Source of the DNA: a bacterium
GTDB lineage: Bacteria > Bacillota > Bacilli > Lactobacillales > Streptococcaceae
Length of the DNA: 64,000 nucleotides
Reading direction: 5' to 3'
NCBI GenBank assembly: GCA_905221145.1
Contig: CAJNCA010000001.1
Location: forward strand, 434,001 to 498,000
Part shown: positions 36,004 to 44,159 of the stretch, one piece after another
Layout of the letters: the number at the start of each line of letters is the position of its first letter
Position numbering within the stretch: position 1 is the stretch's first letter
Made by a program: the position numbers and the translations under genes
The notes under the pieces: model-generated
What the model was told of the DNA's origin: nothing
The model's input: the letters and a program-made list of their open reading frames with translations, nothing else
Database searches by the model: none

Positions 36004-37404
36004 ATGACAGCAATTGATTTTACAGCAGAAGTAGAAAAACGCAAAGAAGCTCTCTTGGCTGACTTGTTTAGCCTTTTGGAAATCAACTCAGAACGTGATG
36101 ACAGTAAGGCTGATGCTGAACATCCATTTGGGCCTGGTCCAGTAAAAGCCTTGGAAAAATTCCTTGAAATCGCTGACCGTGATGGCTATCCAACTAAGAA
36201 TGTCGATAACTATGCAGGACATTTTGAGTTTGGTGATGGAGAAGAAGTTCTCGGAATCTTTGCCCACATGGACGTGGTGCCAGCTGGTAGCGGTTGGGAC
36301 ACAGATCCTTACACACCAACTATCAAAGACGGTCGTCTTTATGCGCGTGGTGCTTCAGATGACAAGGGGCCTACAACCGCTTGTTACTATGGTTTGAAAA
36401 TCATCAAAGAATTGGGTCTTCCAACTTCTAAGAAAGTTCGTTTCATCGTCGGAACAGACGAAGAATCAGGCTGGGCAGACATGGACTACTACTTTGAACA
36501 TGTAGGACTTGCGAAACCAGACTTTGGTTTCTCTCCAGACGCTGAATTCCCTATCATCAATGGTGAAAAAGGAAACATCACAGAATACCTTCACTTTGCC
36601 GGTGAAAATACAGGTGCTGCCCGTCTTCACAGCTTTACAGGTGGTTTGCGTGAAAACATGGTACCTGAATCAGCAACAGCAGTTGTTTCAGGCGACCTGG
36701 CTGACTTGCAAGCTAAGCTAGATGCTTTTGTCGCAGAACACAAACTCAGAGGAGAAATCCAAGAAGAAGGTGGCCAATATAAGGTGACTATTATTGGTAA
36801 ATCAGCCCATGGTGCTATGCCTGCTTCAGGTGTCAATGGTGCGACTTACCTTGCCCTCTTCCTCAGCCAGTTCGACTTTGCTGGACCAGCTAAAGATTAC
36901 CTTGAAATCGCTGGTAAGATTCTCTTGAACGACCATGAGGGTGAAAATCTCAAGATTGCTCATGTGGATGAAAAGATGGGTGCTCTTTCTATGAATGCAG
37001 GTGTTTTCCGCTTTGATGAAACAAGTGCTGACAATACGATTGCCCTTAATATCCGCTATCCAAAAGGGACAAGCCCAGAACAAATCAAGTCAATCCTTGA
37101 AAACTTGCCAGTTGCTTCTGTTAGCCTTTCTGAACACGGCCATACCCCTCACTATGTACCAATGGAAGATCCACTTGTCCAAACCTTGTTGAATGTTTAT
37201 GAAAAACAAACTGGTCTTAAAGGTCATGAGCAAGTCATTGGTGGTGGTACCTTTGGTCGCTTGCTCGAACGAGGTGTTGCCTATGGTGCCATGTTCCCAG
37301 ACTCTATTGACACCATGCACCAAGCCAATGAATTTATCGCCTTGGATGATCTCTTCCGAGCAGCAGCAATCTATGCTGAAGCTATTTATGAATTGATCAA
37401 ATAA
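36004..37404 (+). CDS. pepV: Dipeptidase PepV (M20 family)
   Basis: PepV is a zinc dipeptidase freeing amino acids from dipeptides in the cytoplasm. The 466-aa length is exactly that expected. Motifs: AHMDVVPAGSGWD (about 87-99, with His and Asp ligands), GASDDKG (bridging Asp), GTDEESG (catalytic Glu) and, near the end, PDSIDTMHQANEF (His ligand). The insertion domain of PepV lies between. The start at 36004 is chosen because homologues begin MTAIDF and an in-frame ATG at 35968 is inside the nitroreductase gene. Confidence 0.95.
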   Translation: MTAIDFTAEVEKRKEALLADLFSLLEINSERDDSKADAEHPFGPGPVKALEKFLEIADRDGYPTKNVDNYAGHFEFGDGEEVLGIFAHMDVVPAGSGWDTDPYTPTIKDGRLYARGASDDKGPTTACYYGLKIIKELGLPTSKKVRFIVGTDEESGWADMDYYFEHVGLAKPDFGFSPDAEFPIINGEKGNITEYLHFAGENTGAARLHSFTGGLRENMVPESATAVVSGDLADLQAKLDAFVAEHKLRGEIQEEGGQYKVTIIGKSAHGAMPASGVNGATYLALFLSQFDFAGPAKDYLEIAGKILLNDHEGENLKIAHVDEKMGALSMNAGVFRFDETSADNTIALNIRYPKGTSPEQIKSILENLPVASVSLSEHGHTPHYVPMEDPLVQTLLNVYEKQTGLKGHEQVIGGGTFGRLLERGVAYGAMFPDSIDTMHQANEFIALDDLFRAAAIYAEAIYELIK

Positions 37405-37457
37405 AACGATAGAAGTCTGAGATGTTATGCTTGGACTTCTTTTTGGAGGGAAAACAG

Positions 37458-38048
37458 ATGTCTCAAATAGAAAGAATCAAGCAGGCTATTATGGCGGATC
37501 CGCAGAATGCCAGCTATACAGAGCGCGGAATTGAGCCTCTCTTTGCAGCGCCAAAAACTGCTCGCATCAATATCATCGGTCAGGCACCGGGGCTTAAAAC
37601 CCAAGAGGCAGGCCTTTATTGGAAGGACAAGAGTGGTGACCGCTTGCGGGAGTGGCTAGGTGTGGATGAAGATACCTTTTACAATTCAGGTTATTTTGCT
37701 GTTTTACCTATGGATTTCTACTTTCCAGGACATGGCAAGTCAGGTGATCTGCCACCTCGTACCGGCTTTGCAGAAAAATGGCATCCGCAACTCTTGCAAG
37801 AATTACCAGATATCCAGTTGACCCTCTTGATTGGCCAGTATGCCCAGGCCTACTATTTACAAGAGAAAATCAGTGGCAAGGTGACAGAGAGAGTTCGACG
37901 CTATCAGGATTATCTGCCAGACTATTTTCCACTGGTTCACCCCTCACCGCGAAACCAAATCTGGATGGCCAAAAATCCGTGGTTTGAGACAGAAGTGGTG
38001 CCAGACTTGAAAAAAAGAATTAAAGCTATTTTAGGAGAAAAAGAATGA
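37458..38048 (+). CDS. Uracil-DNA glycosylase superfamily protein
   Basis: A 196-aa protein of the UDG fold, showing motif A IIGQAPGLKTQEAG (about 39-52) and motif B LVHPSPRNQIW (about 162-172). The combination points to the family-4/5-like or Mug-like branch, which removes uracil or mismatched bases, rather than to classic Ung. The start at 37458 has GGAGG 9 bases upstream; the in-frame ATG at 37422 has none. It overlaps the rhodanese gene by ATGA. Confidence 0.8.
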   Translation: MSQIERIKQAIMADPQNASYTERGIEPLFAAPKTARINIIGQAPGLKTQEAGLYWKDKSGDRLREWLGVDEDTFYNSGYFAVLPMDFYFPGHGKSGDLPPRTGFAEKWHPQLLQELPDIQLTLLIGQYAQAYYLQEKISGKVTERVRRYQDYLPDYFPLVHPSPRNQIWMAKNPWFETEVVPDLKKRIKAILGEKE

Positions 38049-38332
38049 AAGAAATTACCTTTGACGCATTTTACCAGCTTTACCAAAACGACCAACTTTC
38101 TCTAGTGGACGTGAGAGAAGTGGATGAGTTTGAAGCACTTCATTTAGAAGGTGCTCAGAACCTACCACTTAGTCAATTAGCTGATACTTATGATCAGTTG
38201 GACAAGGACCAGTTACATTATGTTATTTGTAAATCTGGAATGAGATCGGCGCGTGCTTGCCAATTCTTATCAGAACAAGGTTATGAGGTTATCAATGTAC
38301 AAGGTGGCATGTTAGCCTTTGAAGAACTGTAA
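38045..38332 (+). CDS. Rhodanese-like domain protein
   Basis: A 95-aa single rhodanese domain. The conserved VDVREVDEFEALHLEGAQNL opening (about 20-39) and active-site loop CKSGMRS with Cys62 indicate a sulfur- or persulfide-transfer protein. The start shares an ATGA overlap with the glycosylase gene, so translation is coupled. Its partner is unknown. Confidence 0.88.
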   Translation: MKEITFDAFYQLYQNDQLSLVDVREVDEFEALHLEGAQNLPLSQLADTYDQLDKDQLHYVICKSGMRSARACQFLSEQGYEVINVQGGMLAFEEL

Positions 38333-38342
38333 ACAGTAGACT

Positions 38343-38384
38343 TTCTCCTACTCGGTATGGACTGGGTAGGAGAATTTTATTTTT
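38343..38384 (+). terminator. Terminator after the rhodanese gene
   Basis: Perfect 9-bp stem TTCTCCTAC (38343-38351) with GTAGGAGAA (38366-38374) followed by TTTTATTTTT. Confidence 0.85.
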
Positions 38385-38389
38385 AGACA

Positions 38390-38407
38390 ATTCTCATTTT
38401 TGAGAAT
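38390..38407. promoter_or_regulatory. Perfect inverted repeat upstream of brnQ (candidate operator)
   Basis: ATTCTCA-tttt-TGAGAAT, 7-bp arms, lies 56 bases before the -10 TATACT (38463-38468) of brnQ. It is not followed by a T-run. It does not match the CodY motif closely, although brnQ genes are often CodY-controlled. Confidence 0.4.
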
Positions 38408-38502
38408 CTTGAAAACATTCAATATTTACTTCGTGAAGCTTTTTTCATACTCCCATTCATGATATACTAGGTCAGTATTTTATAAATATGAAGGAGATTT
38501 TC

Positions 38503-39828
38503 ATGGCTAAAAAAGGTGCCCTAACAGGTTTGCTCCTGTTTGGAATATTTTTTGGTGCGGGGAACTTGATTTTTCCGCCTTCTCTAGGTGCTCTATCTGG
38601 AGAACATTTTCTTCCTGCCATCGCAGGTTTTGTCTTTTCAGGTGTTGGTATCGCCGTCTTGACCCTTATTATTGGAACGCTAAATCCTAAAGGATATATT
38701 TATGAGATTTCAACAAAGGTAGCGCCTTGGTTTGCGACTCTCTACCTCTCAGTTCTTTACTTGTCAATCGGTCCATTCTTTGCTATCCCACGTACGGCTA
38801 CAACGGCTTACGAAGTAGGGATTAGCCCCCTTTTATCGGATGCAAATAAAGGACTTGGTTTGATTGTCTTTACGGTTCTTTACTTTGCGGCAGCCTATTT
38901 GATTTCGCTTAATCCATCAAAAATCTTGGATCGCATTGGCCGTATCTTAACGCCAGTCTTTGCGATTTTGATTGTTATCTTGGTTGTTCTAGGAGCTTTC
39001 AAATACGGTGGAACAAGTCCTCAAGTTGCTTCAGATGCTTATCAAGCTTCTGCCTTTGGTACAGGTTTCCTAGAAGGTTACAATACCTTGGACGCCCTTG
39101 CTTCAGTTGCCTTTAGTGTAATCGCAGTTCAAACCTTGAAACAACTTGGATTTTCAAGTAAGAAAGAATACATTTCGACTATTTGGGTTGTTGGTATCGT
39201 TGTTGCCCTTGCCTTCAGCGCTCTTTACATCGGTTTAGGTTTCCTTGGAAATCATTTCCCAGTACCTGCTGAAGCGATGAAGGGTGGAACACCAGGTGTT
39301 TACATCTTGTCACAAGCCACTCAAGAAATCTTTGGCTCAACAGCTCAACTCTTCCTTGCAGCTATGGTGACCGTAACCTGTTTTACAACAACAGTTGGTC
39401 TGATTGTGTCAACAGCTGAGTTCTTTAATGAACGCTTCCCACAAATCAGCTACAAGGTTTATGCGACAGCCTTTACCTTGATTGGATTTGCGATTGCCAA
39501 TTTGGGTCTTGATGCAATTATCAAGTACTCAATCCCTGTACTGGTTATCTTGTACCCAATCACAATTGCCATTGTTATGATTGTCATCGTGAACAAATTT
39601 GTGGCTCTTTCAAAACCAGGTATGCAGTTGACAATTGCTGTTGTTACAGCCATTGCCATTGCAAGCGTACTAGGAAGCTCATTTAAAGTTGAGTTTCTTG
39701 CAAATCTTATCAACGCTCTTCCATTTGCCAAGGCATCACTTCCATGGTTGGTACCAGCCGTTGTCGGAATCCTGCTCTCATTGGTTCTACCAAACAAGCA
39801 AGAAAGTGATGTTTTTGAAATGGAATAA
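38503..39828 (+). CDS. brnQ: Branched-chain amino-acid:cation symporter BrnQ
   Basis: BrnQ imports Leu, Ile and Val with sodium or protons. The 441-aa protein is hydrophobic throughout, with about 12 predicted spans. The N-terminal LLFGIFFGAGNLIFPP (about 10-25) is the LIVCS family signature. The start at 38503 has AAGGAGA 7 bases upstream; the in-frame ATG at 38488 overlaps that ribosome site. A terminator follows the stop. Confidence 0.95.
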   Translation: MAKKGALTGLLLFGIFFGAGNLIFPPSLGALSGEHFLPAIAGFVFSGVGIAVLTLIIGTLNPKGYIYEISTKVAPWFATLYLSVLYLSIGPFFAIPRTATTAYEVGISPLLSDANKGLGLIVFTVLYFAAAYLISLNPSKILDRIGRILTPVFAILIVILVVLGAFKYGGTSPQVASDAYQASAFGTGFLEGYNTLDALASVAFSVIAVQTLKQLGFSSKKEYISTIWVVGIVVALAFSALYIGLGFLGNHFPVPAEAMKGGTPGVYILSQATQEIFGSTAQLFLAAMVTVTCFTTTVGLIVSTAEFFNERFPQISYKVYATAFTLIGFAIANLGLDAIIKYSIPVLVILYPITIAIVMIVIVNKFVALSKPGMQLTIAVVTAIAIASVLGSSFKVEFLANLINALPFAKASLPWLVPAVVGILLSLVLPNKQESDVFEME

Positions 39829-39834
39829 TCACTT

Positions 39835-39878
39835 AAATCACTTTTGTAGTCAAGTCTACAGGAGTGATTTTCTTTTTT
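39835..39878 (+). terminator. Strong terminator after brnQ
   Basis: A 15-bp stem with two G-T pairs, AAATCACTTTTGTAG (39835-39849) and CTACAGGAGTGATTT (39856-39870), followed by TCTTTTTTT. Confidence 0.88.
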
Positions 39879-39894
39879 TATCCGATGATAAATG

Positions 39895-39903
39895 TGTTAT
39901 AAT
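39895..39903 (+). promoter_or_regulatory. Extended -10 promoter of the M42 peptidase operon
   Basis: TGTTATAAT, 23 bases before the start codon, just after the brnQ terminator. No clear -35. Confidence 0.55.
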
Positions 39904-39925
39904 AGGTAGCAAAAGAGGTGAAGAA

Positions 39926-40963
39926 ATGAATCAAACAGTAGAATATATCAAAGAACTGACAGCCATTGCGTCGCCAACAGGCTTCACTCGTGAGATTTCA
40001 GACTATTTAGTCAAGACTCTAGAAGGTTTTGGTTACCAACCGGTTCGCACAGCCAAAGGCGGTGTCAATGTAACTATCAAAGGGCAAAATGATGAAGAGC
40101 ATCGCTATGTGACTGCTCATGTAGATACGCTGGGTGCTATTGTCCGTGCTGTCAAACCAGATGGTCGTCTCAAATTGGACCGTATCGGTGGTTTTCCTTG
40201 GAACATGATTGAAGGAGAAAACTGTACCGTTCATGTGGCTAGCACAGGTGAAAAAGTATCAGGCACCATCCTCATCCACCAAACTTCTTGCCATGTCTAC
40301 AAGGATGCAGGAACTGCAGAACGTACCCAGGAAAATATGGAAGTGCGTTTGGATGCAAAAGTGACCAATGAAAAAGAAACTCGTGCTCTTGGGATTGAGG
40401 TTGGTGATTTTATCAGTTTTGACCCACGAACTGTCGTGACAGAGACAGGTTTTATCAAGTCTCGTCATTTGGATGACAAGGTCAGTGCAGCGATTTTGCT
40501 TAATCTGCTTCGTTTTTATAAGGAAGATAAGATTGAATTGCCAGTAACAACTCACTTTGCTTTTTCAGTATTTGAAGAAGTGGGACACGGTGCTAACTCT
40601 AATATTCCTGCTCAGGTAGTAGAATATCTGGCTGTGGATATGGGCGCTATGGGCGATGACCAGCAAACAGACGAATATACAGTATCTATCTGTGTCAAGG
40701 ATGCTTCAGGTCCTTATCACTATGACTTCCGTCAACACTTGGTGGCCTTGGCGAAAGAGCAAGATATTCCATTTAAGTTGGACATCTATCCATTTTATGG
40801 ATCGGACGCTTCAGCGGCCATGTCTGCAGGGGCAGAGGTCAAGCATGCTCTTCTCGGTGCTGGTATCGAGTCTAGCCACTCTTATGAGCGTACCCATATT
40901 GACTCGGTGGTCGCAACGGAACGTATGGTTGATGCTTATCTTAAGAGCGCATTGGTAGACTAA
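39926..40963 (+). CDS. M42 family metallo-aminopeptidase
   Basis: A 345-aa co-catalytic zinc aminopeptidase of the glutamyl-aminopeptidase/cellulase M type. Ligand and catalytic motifs in order: TAHVDTLG (about 61-68), SRHLDDKVSA (bridging Asp), FEEVGHG (catalytic Glu), VDMGAMG and SSHSYERTH near the end (His ligand). The start at 39926 has AGAGGTGAAG upstream; a longer frame reaching back to 39689 overlaps brnQ and is not coding. The HIT gene starts one base after its stop. Confidence 0.92.
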   Translation: MNQTVEYIKELTAIASPTGFTREISDYLVKTLEGFGYQPVRTAKGGVNVTIKGQNDEEHRYVTAHVDTLGAIVRAVKPDGRLKLDRIGGFPWNMIEGENCTVHVASTGEKVSGTILIHQTSCHVYKDAGTAERTQENMEVRLDAKVTNEKETRALGIEVGDFISFDPRTVVTETGFIKSRHLDDKVSAAILLNLLRFYKEDKIELPVTTHFAFSVFEEVGHGANSNIPAQVVEYLAVDMGAMGDDQQTDEYTVSICVKDASGPYHYDFRQHLVALAKEQDIPFKLDIYPFYGSDASAAMSAGAEVKHALLGAGIESSHSYERTHIDSVVATERMVDAYLKSALVD

Positions 40964-40964
40964 T

Positions 40965-41435
40965 ATGTGTCTTATTTGCCAGAGAATTGAGCTCATCAAG
41001 AAGGGAGAAAATCCCTATTTTGTCAAAGAGTTGGAAACAGGATACCTTGTAATCGGAGATCACCAGTATTTTGCAGGCTATAGTCTCTTTCTAGCCAAGG
41101 AACATGTCACCGAATTGCACCATTTGAAAAAGGAAACAAGACTCCGTTTTCTAGAGGAAATGAGTTTAGTCCAAGAAGCAGTTGCTAAGGCCTTTGCTGC
41201 TGAGAAAATGAATATCGAACTTCTAGGAAATGGTGATGCCCATCTTCATTGGCATCTGTTTCCTAGACGGACGGGTGATATGAATGGTCACGGTCTCAAG
41301 GGGCGTGGTCCAGTTTGGTGGGTTCCCTTTGAAGAAATGACCTCAGAAACTTGCCAAGCAAAACCAGATGAGATTAAAAGATTAGTCAAACGTTTATCGT
41401 CAGAACTAGATAAACTATTAGAAATAAAGGAGTAA
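40965..41435 (+). CDS. HIT family protein (nucleotide hydrolase/transferase)
   Basis: A 156-aa histidine-triad protein. The triad HLHWH (His93, His95, His97) in NGDAHLHWHLFPRR identifies a phosphodiester or phosphoramidate hydrolase of nucleotides. CLIC at the N-terminus suggests a metal-binding Cys pair. It is co-transcribed with the M42 peptidase (one-base gap) and ldcB (two-base gap). Exact substrate unknown. Confidence 0.88.
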   Translation: MCLICQRIELIKKGENPYFVKELETGYLVIGDHQYFAGYSLFLAKEHVTELHHLKKETRLRFLEEMSLVQEAVAKAFAAEKMNIELLGNGDAHLHWHLFPRRTGDMNGHGLKGRGPVWWVPFEEMTSETCQAKPDEIKRLVKRLSSELDKLLEIKE

Positions 41436-41437
41436 AA

Positions 41438-42154
41438 ATGAAAAAAAGATACCTAGTCTTGACAGCCTTGCTAGCCTTGAGTCTAGCAGCTTGTTCACAA
41501 GAAAAAGCAAAAAATGAAGATGGCGCAGCTAAGACAGAACAAACAGCCAAAGCTGATGGAACAGTTGGCAGTAAATCTCAAGGAGCTGCCCAGAAAAAAG
41601 CAGAAGTGGTCAATAAAGGAGACTACTACAGCATCCAAGGAAAATACGATGAAATCATCGTAGCCAATAAACACTATCCTTTGTCGAAAGACTACAATCC
41701 AGGGGAAAATCCGACAGCCAAGGCTGAGTTGCTCAAACTCATCAAAGCTATGCAAGAGGCAGGTTTCCCAATCAGTGACCATTACAGTGGTTTTAGAAGT
41801 TATGAAACTCAGACCAAGCTCTATCAAGATTATGTCAATCAAGATGGGAAGGCAGCGGCTGACCGTTACTCTGCCCGTCCTGGCTATAGCGAACACCAAA
41901 CAGGTTTGGCCTTTGATGTGATTGGGACAAATGGTGATTTGGTGACAGAAGAAAAAGCGGCCCAATGGCTCTTGGACCATGCTGCTGATTATGGCTTTGT
42001 TGTCCGTTATCTCAAAGGTAAGGAAAAGGAAACAGGCTATATGGCTGAAGAATGGCACCTTCGTTATGTCGGAAAAGAAGCCAAAGAAATTGCTGAGACT
42101 GGACTCAGTTTGGAAGAATACTACGGCTTTGAAGGTGGAGATTACGTCGATTAA
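41438..42154 (+). CDS. ldcB: L,D-carboxypeptidase lipoprotein LdcB (DacB)
   Basis: LdcB trims tetrapeptide stems of peptidoglycan to tripeptides at the cell surface, a step in septal wall turnover. The 238-aa protein has a lipoprotein signal with lipobox LAAC (Cys19) and a Lys/Ala/Glu-rich linker. The VanY/DacB-type domain carries zinc ligands His153 (YSEHQTG), Asp160 (LAFDV) and His207 (EEWHLRY). GGAGT precedes the start two bases after the HIT gene. It is exported and lipid-anchored. Confidence 0.93.
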   Translation: MKKRYLVLTALLALSLAACSQEKAKNEDGAAKTEQTAKADGTVGSKSQGAAQKKAEVVNKGDYYSIQGKYDEIIVANKHYPLSKDYNPGENPTAKAELLKLIKAMQEAGFPISDHYSGFRSYETQTKLYQDYVNQDGKAAADRYSARPGYSEHQTGLAFDVIGTNGDLVTEEKAAQWLLDHAADYGFVVRYLKGKEKETGYMAEEWHLRYVGKEAKEIAETGLSLEEYYGFEGGDYVD

Positions 42155-42170
42155 AAAATAAACTTTTCTC

Positions 42171-42198
42171 TTGCAATTATAGATAAATAGTGTATAAT
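42171..42198 (+). promoter_or_regulatory. Promoter of rplK-rplA
   Basis: TTGCAA (42171-42176), 16-bp spacer, TATAAT (42193-42198). A leader of about 70 bases follows, beginning with hairpin GTATG-tgtaaag-CATAC. Confidence 0.8.
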
Positions 42199-42222
42199 AG
42201 ATGAGTATGTGTAAAGCATACT

Positions 42223-42261
42223 TGTGGGAGGTAAAAATCTCTAATTACCGCCAAAACCACA
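42223..42261 (+). promoter_or_regulatory. Putative L1 autoregulatory site in the rplK leader
   Basis: GTGGGAGGTAAAAATC (42224-42239) is followed by pairing of TGTGG (42223-42227) with CCACA (42257-42261) and GGTAA with TTACC. A near-identical motif lies before rplA. The GTGGGAG core resembles the L1-binding part of 23S rRNA. L1 repression of its own operon is known in other bacteria. Confidence 0.55.
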
Positions 42262-42276
42262 AAGGAGGATTTAAAA

Positions 42277-42702
42277 ATGGCTAAAAAAGTCGAAAAACTT
42301 GTAAAATTGCAAATCCCTGCTGGTAAAGCTACACCAGCTCCACCGGTTGGTCCTGCTCTTGGTCAAGCTGGTATCAACATCATGGGATTCACAAAAGAGT
42401 TCAACGCTCGTACAGCTGACCAAGCTGGTATGATCATTCCAGTTGTTATCTCAGTTTACGAAGATAAATCATTTACTTTCATCACTAAAACACCACCAGC
42501 TGCTGTTCTTTTGAAAAAAGCTGCAGGTGTTGAAAAAGGATCAGGTACACCTAACAAAACTAAAGTTGCTACAGTTACTCGTGCGCAAGTACAAGAAATT
42601 GCAGAAACTAAGATGCCAGATTTGAACGCAGCAAACGTAGAGTCTGCAATGCGTATGATCGAAGGTACTGCTCGTTCTATGGGATTCACTGTTGTTGACT
42701 AA
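42277..42702 (+). CDS. rplK: 50S ribosomal protein L11
   Basis: L11 forms the GTPase-associated centre of the large subunit. The 141-aa protein shows [20 protein letters not shown] (about 11-30) and the C-terminal rRNA-binding domain ([14 protein letters not shown]). AAAGGAGG precedes the start. It is first in the rplKA operon. Confidence 0.98.
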   Translation: MAKKVEKLVKLQIPAGKATPAPPVGPALGQAGINIMGFTKEFNARTADQAGMIIPVVISVYEDKSFTFITKTPPAAVLLKKAAGVEKGSGTPNKTKVATVTRAQVQEIAETKMPDLNAANVESAMRMIEGTARSMGFTVVD

Positions 42703-42865
42703 TCAATAACACAGTAGAAAATCTCACAGCAGTTTATTAGTTGCTTTTCATACTAGGCAAGTGACTGAGGCTTGTACTTGGGTACAGCAAGGGAACTTAA
42801 CGACGTAGGAAAAGAAAAAATAATAGACTGAAAACCCGCAAGACTTCATCATTTCGAGAAGTGAC

Positions 42866-42892
42866 GTGGGAGATGAAAATCGATTGAACCAC
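42866..42892 (+). promoter_or_regulatory. Second copy of the L1-site-like motif, upstream of rplA
   Basis: GTGGGAGATGAAAATC (42866-42881) followed by CCAC (42889-42892) repeats the rplK leader motif with 14 of 16 bases identical. Just upstream, ACTTC (42843-42847) and GAAGT (42858-42862), and CCCGC with GTGGG, can pair. The gap from rplK to rplA is 208 bases, unusually long inside a ribosomal operon. Confidence 0.55.
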
Positions 42893-42910
42893 TTACAAGG
42901 AGAATAGAAA

Positions 42911-43600
42911 ATGGCTAAAAAAAGCAAACAACTTCGTGCTGCTCTTGAGAAAATCGACAGCACAAAAGCATACAGCGTAGAAGAAGCTGTAGCACTTGCA
43001 AAAGAAACTAACTTTGCAAAATTTGACGCAACTGTAGAAGTTGCTTACAACTTGAACATCGACGTTAAAAAAGCTGACCAACAAATCCGTGGAGCAATGG
43101 TATTGCCAAACGGTACTGGTAAAACTTCACGCGTTCTTGTTTTCGCACGTGGTGCAAAAGCTGAAGAAGCAAAAGCTGCTGGTGCAGACTTTGTAGGTGA
43201 AGATGACCTTGTTGCTAAAATCAACGACGGTTGGTTGGACTTCGACGTAGTTATCGCTACACCTGACATGATGGCTCTTGTTGGACGTCTTGGACGTGTC
43301 CTTGGACCACGTAACTTGATGCCAAACCCTAAAACTGGTACTGTAACAATGGATGTTGCTAAAGCAGTTGAGGAGTCTAAAGGTGGTAAAATCACTTACC
43401 GTGCTGACCGTGCAGGTAACGTTCAAGCAATCATCGGTAAAGTATCATTTGAAGCTGAAAAATTGGTTGAAAACTTCAAAGCTTTCAACGAAACAATCCA
43501 AAAAGCAAAACCAGCTACAGCTAAAGGGACTTACGTAACAAACTTGACTATCACAACTACTCAAGGTGTTGGTATCAAAGTTGACGTAAACTCACTTTAA
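42911..43600 (+). CDS. rplA: 50S ribosomal protein L1
   Basis: L1 builds the mobile stalk of the large subunit at the tRNA exit site. The 229-aa protein has the two-domain L1 fold with [31 protein letters not shown] (about 117-136) and [10 protein letters not shown] ribosome site AAGGAG precedes the start. L1 is the usual translational repressor of the rplKA operon. Confidence 0.98.
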
Positions 43601-43620
43601 TCAGTAGTTTATAAACAAAG

Positions 43621-43646
43621 ACGAGTACGAAAGTGCTCGTTTTTTT
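43621..43646 (+). terminator. Terminator of rplKA
   Basis: ACGAGTAC-gaaa-GTGCTCGT (43621-43640) with one G-T pair, a GAAA tetraloop, then seven T. Confidence 0.9.
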
Positions 43647-43694
43647 GTCTCTTGGTTTTATGCTATTTTCCACCTTTATGGAAAATTCAAAAAG

Positions 43695-43763
43695 ATGGAA
43701 AAAGGCTTTGTAATCACTTTTATTATAGTTGCAATCCTTTTAAAATTAATCGACAAAAGATAA
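43695..43763 (+). CDS. Possible 22-aa hydrophobic micro-peptide
   Basis: A very short frame, MEKGFVITFIIVAILLKLID then KR, follows the rplKA terminator. It has one hydrophobic span and a charged tail, like small membrane toxins or regulators. There is no good ribosome site and no clear promoter, so it may be chance in AT-rich DNA. Confidence 0.2.
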   Translation: MEKGFVITFIIVAILLKLIDKR

Positions 43764-44073
43764 ACGTATAAAAATTAGGTAAAGAGAACGTTTTAAAAGG
43801 GTATATTTGAATAAATATCCATATTGCTTGATATACACAAACGGGTAAAAATGTAAAAAGATTGTGGTGAATATTCAGAAAACAGAAACAAAAACAAACA
43901 TTTTAAAAGTTCATTTCTTGCCTTTATATTGCTAATTCAAGTAAAAAGTTTCACTTCTTTTTTTACTCAAAAAAATTATTATTTTCTTTAAATTTTACTT
44001 CAAATTTCTTGTGTAATGCGTTTAGATGTGTTATTATGAATATACATGTTAATTGTGAATTATATAAAATTTC
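43764..44073 (+). promoter_or_regulatory. AT-rich intergenic DNA with the promoter of the first adhesin gene
   Basis: No gene is visible in this very AT-rich stretch, which marks the change from core genome to adhesin cluster. A promoter TTGTGT (44009-44014), 17-bp spacer, TATTAT (44032-44037) lies at its end, giving a leader of about 115 bases. Confidence 0.5.
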
Positions 44074-44110
44074 CTCTCAATTATGTAAAAAAATTGTTGA
44101 GGGATTTTTT
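44074..44110 (+). terminator. Terminator-like hairpin in the leader of the first adhesin gene
   Basis: CTCTCAA (44074-44080) pairs with TTGAGGG (44097-44103) with one G-T pair, then six T (44105-44110). It lies between the promoter and the start codon, so it could attenuate transcription. Confidence 0.4.
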
Positions 44111-44159
44111 GGGGATTTTTAACTAACATGATGAAAATAAAAGGAGGTTGTTGGTCTCA

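Noticed and set aside
39689..39925. N-terminal extension of the M42 peptidase
   Set aside because: It overlaps brnQ and its terminator; the ATG at 39926 has a ribosome site and the usual family length.
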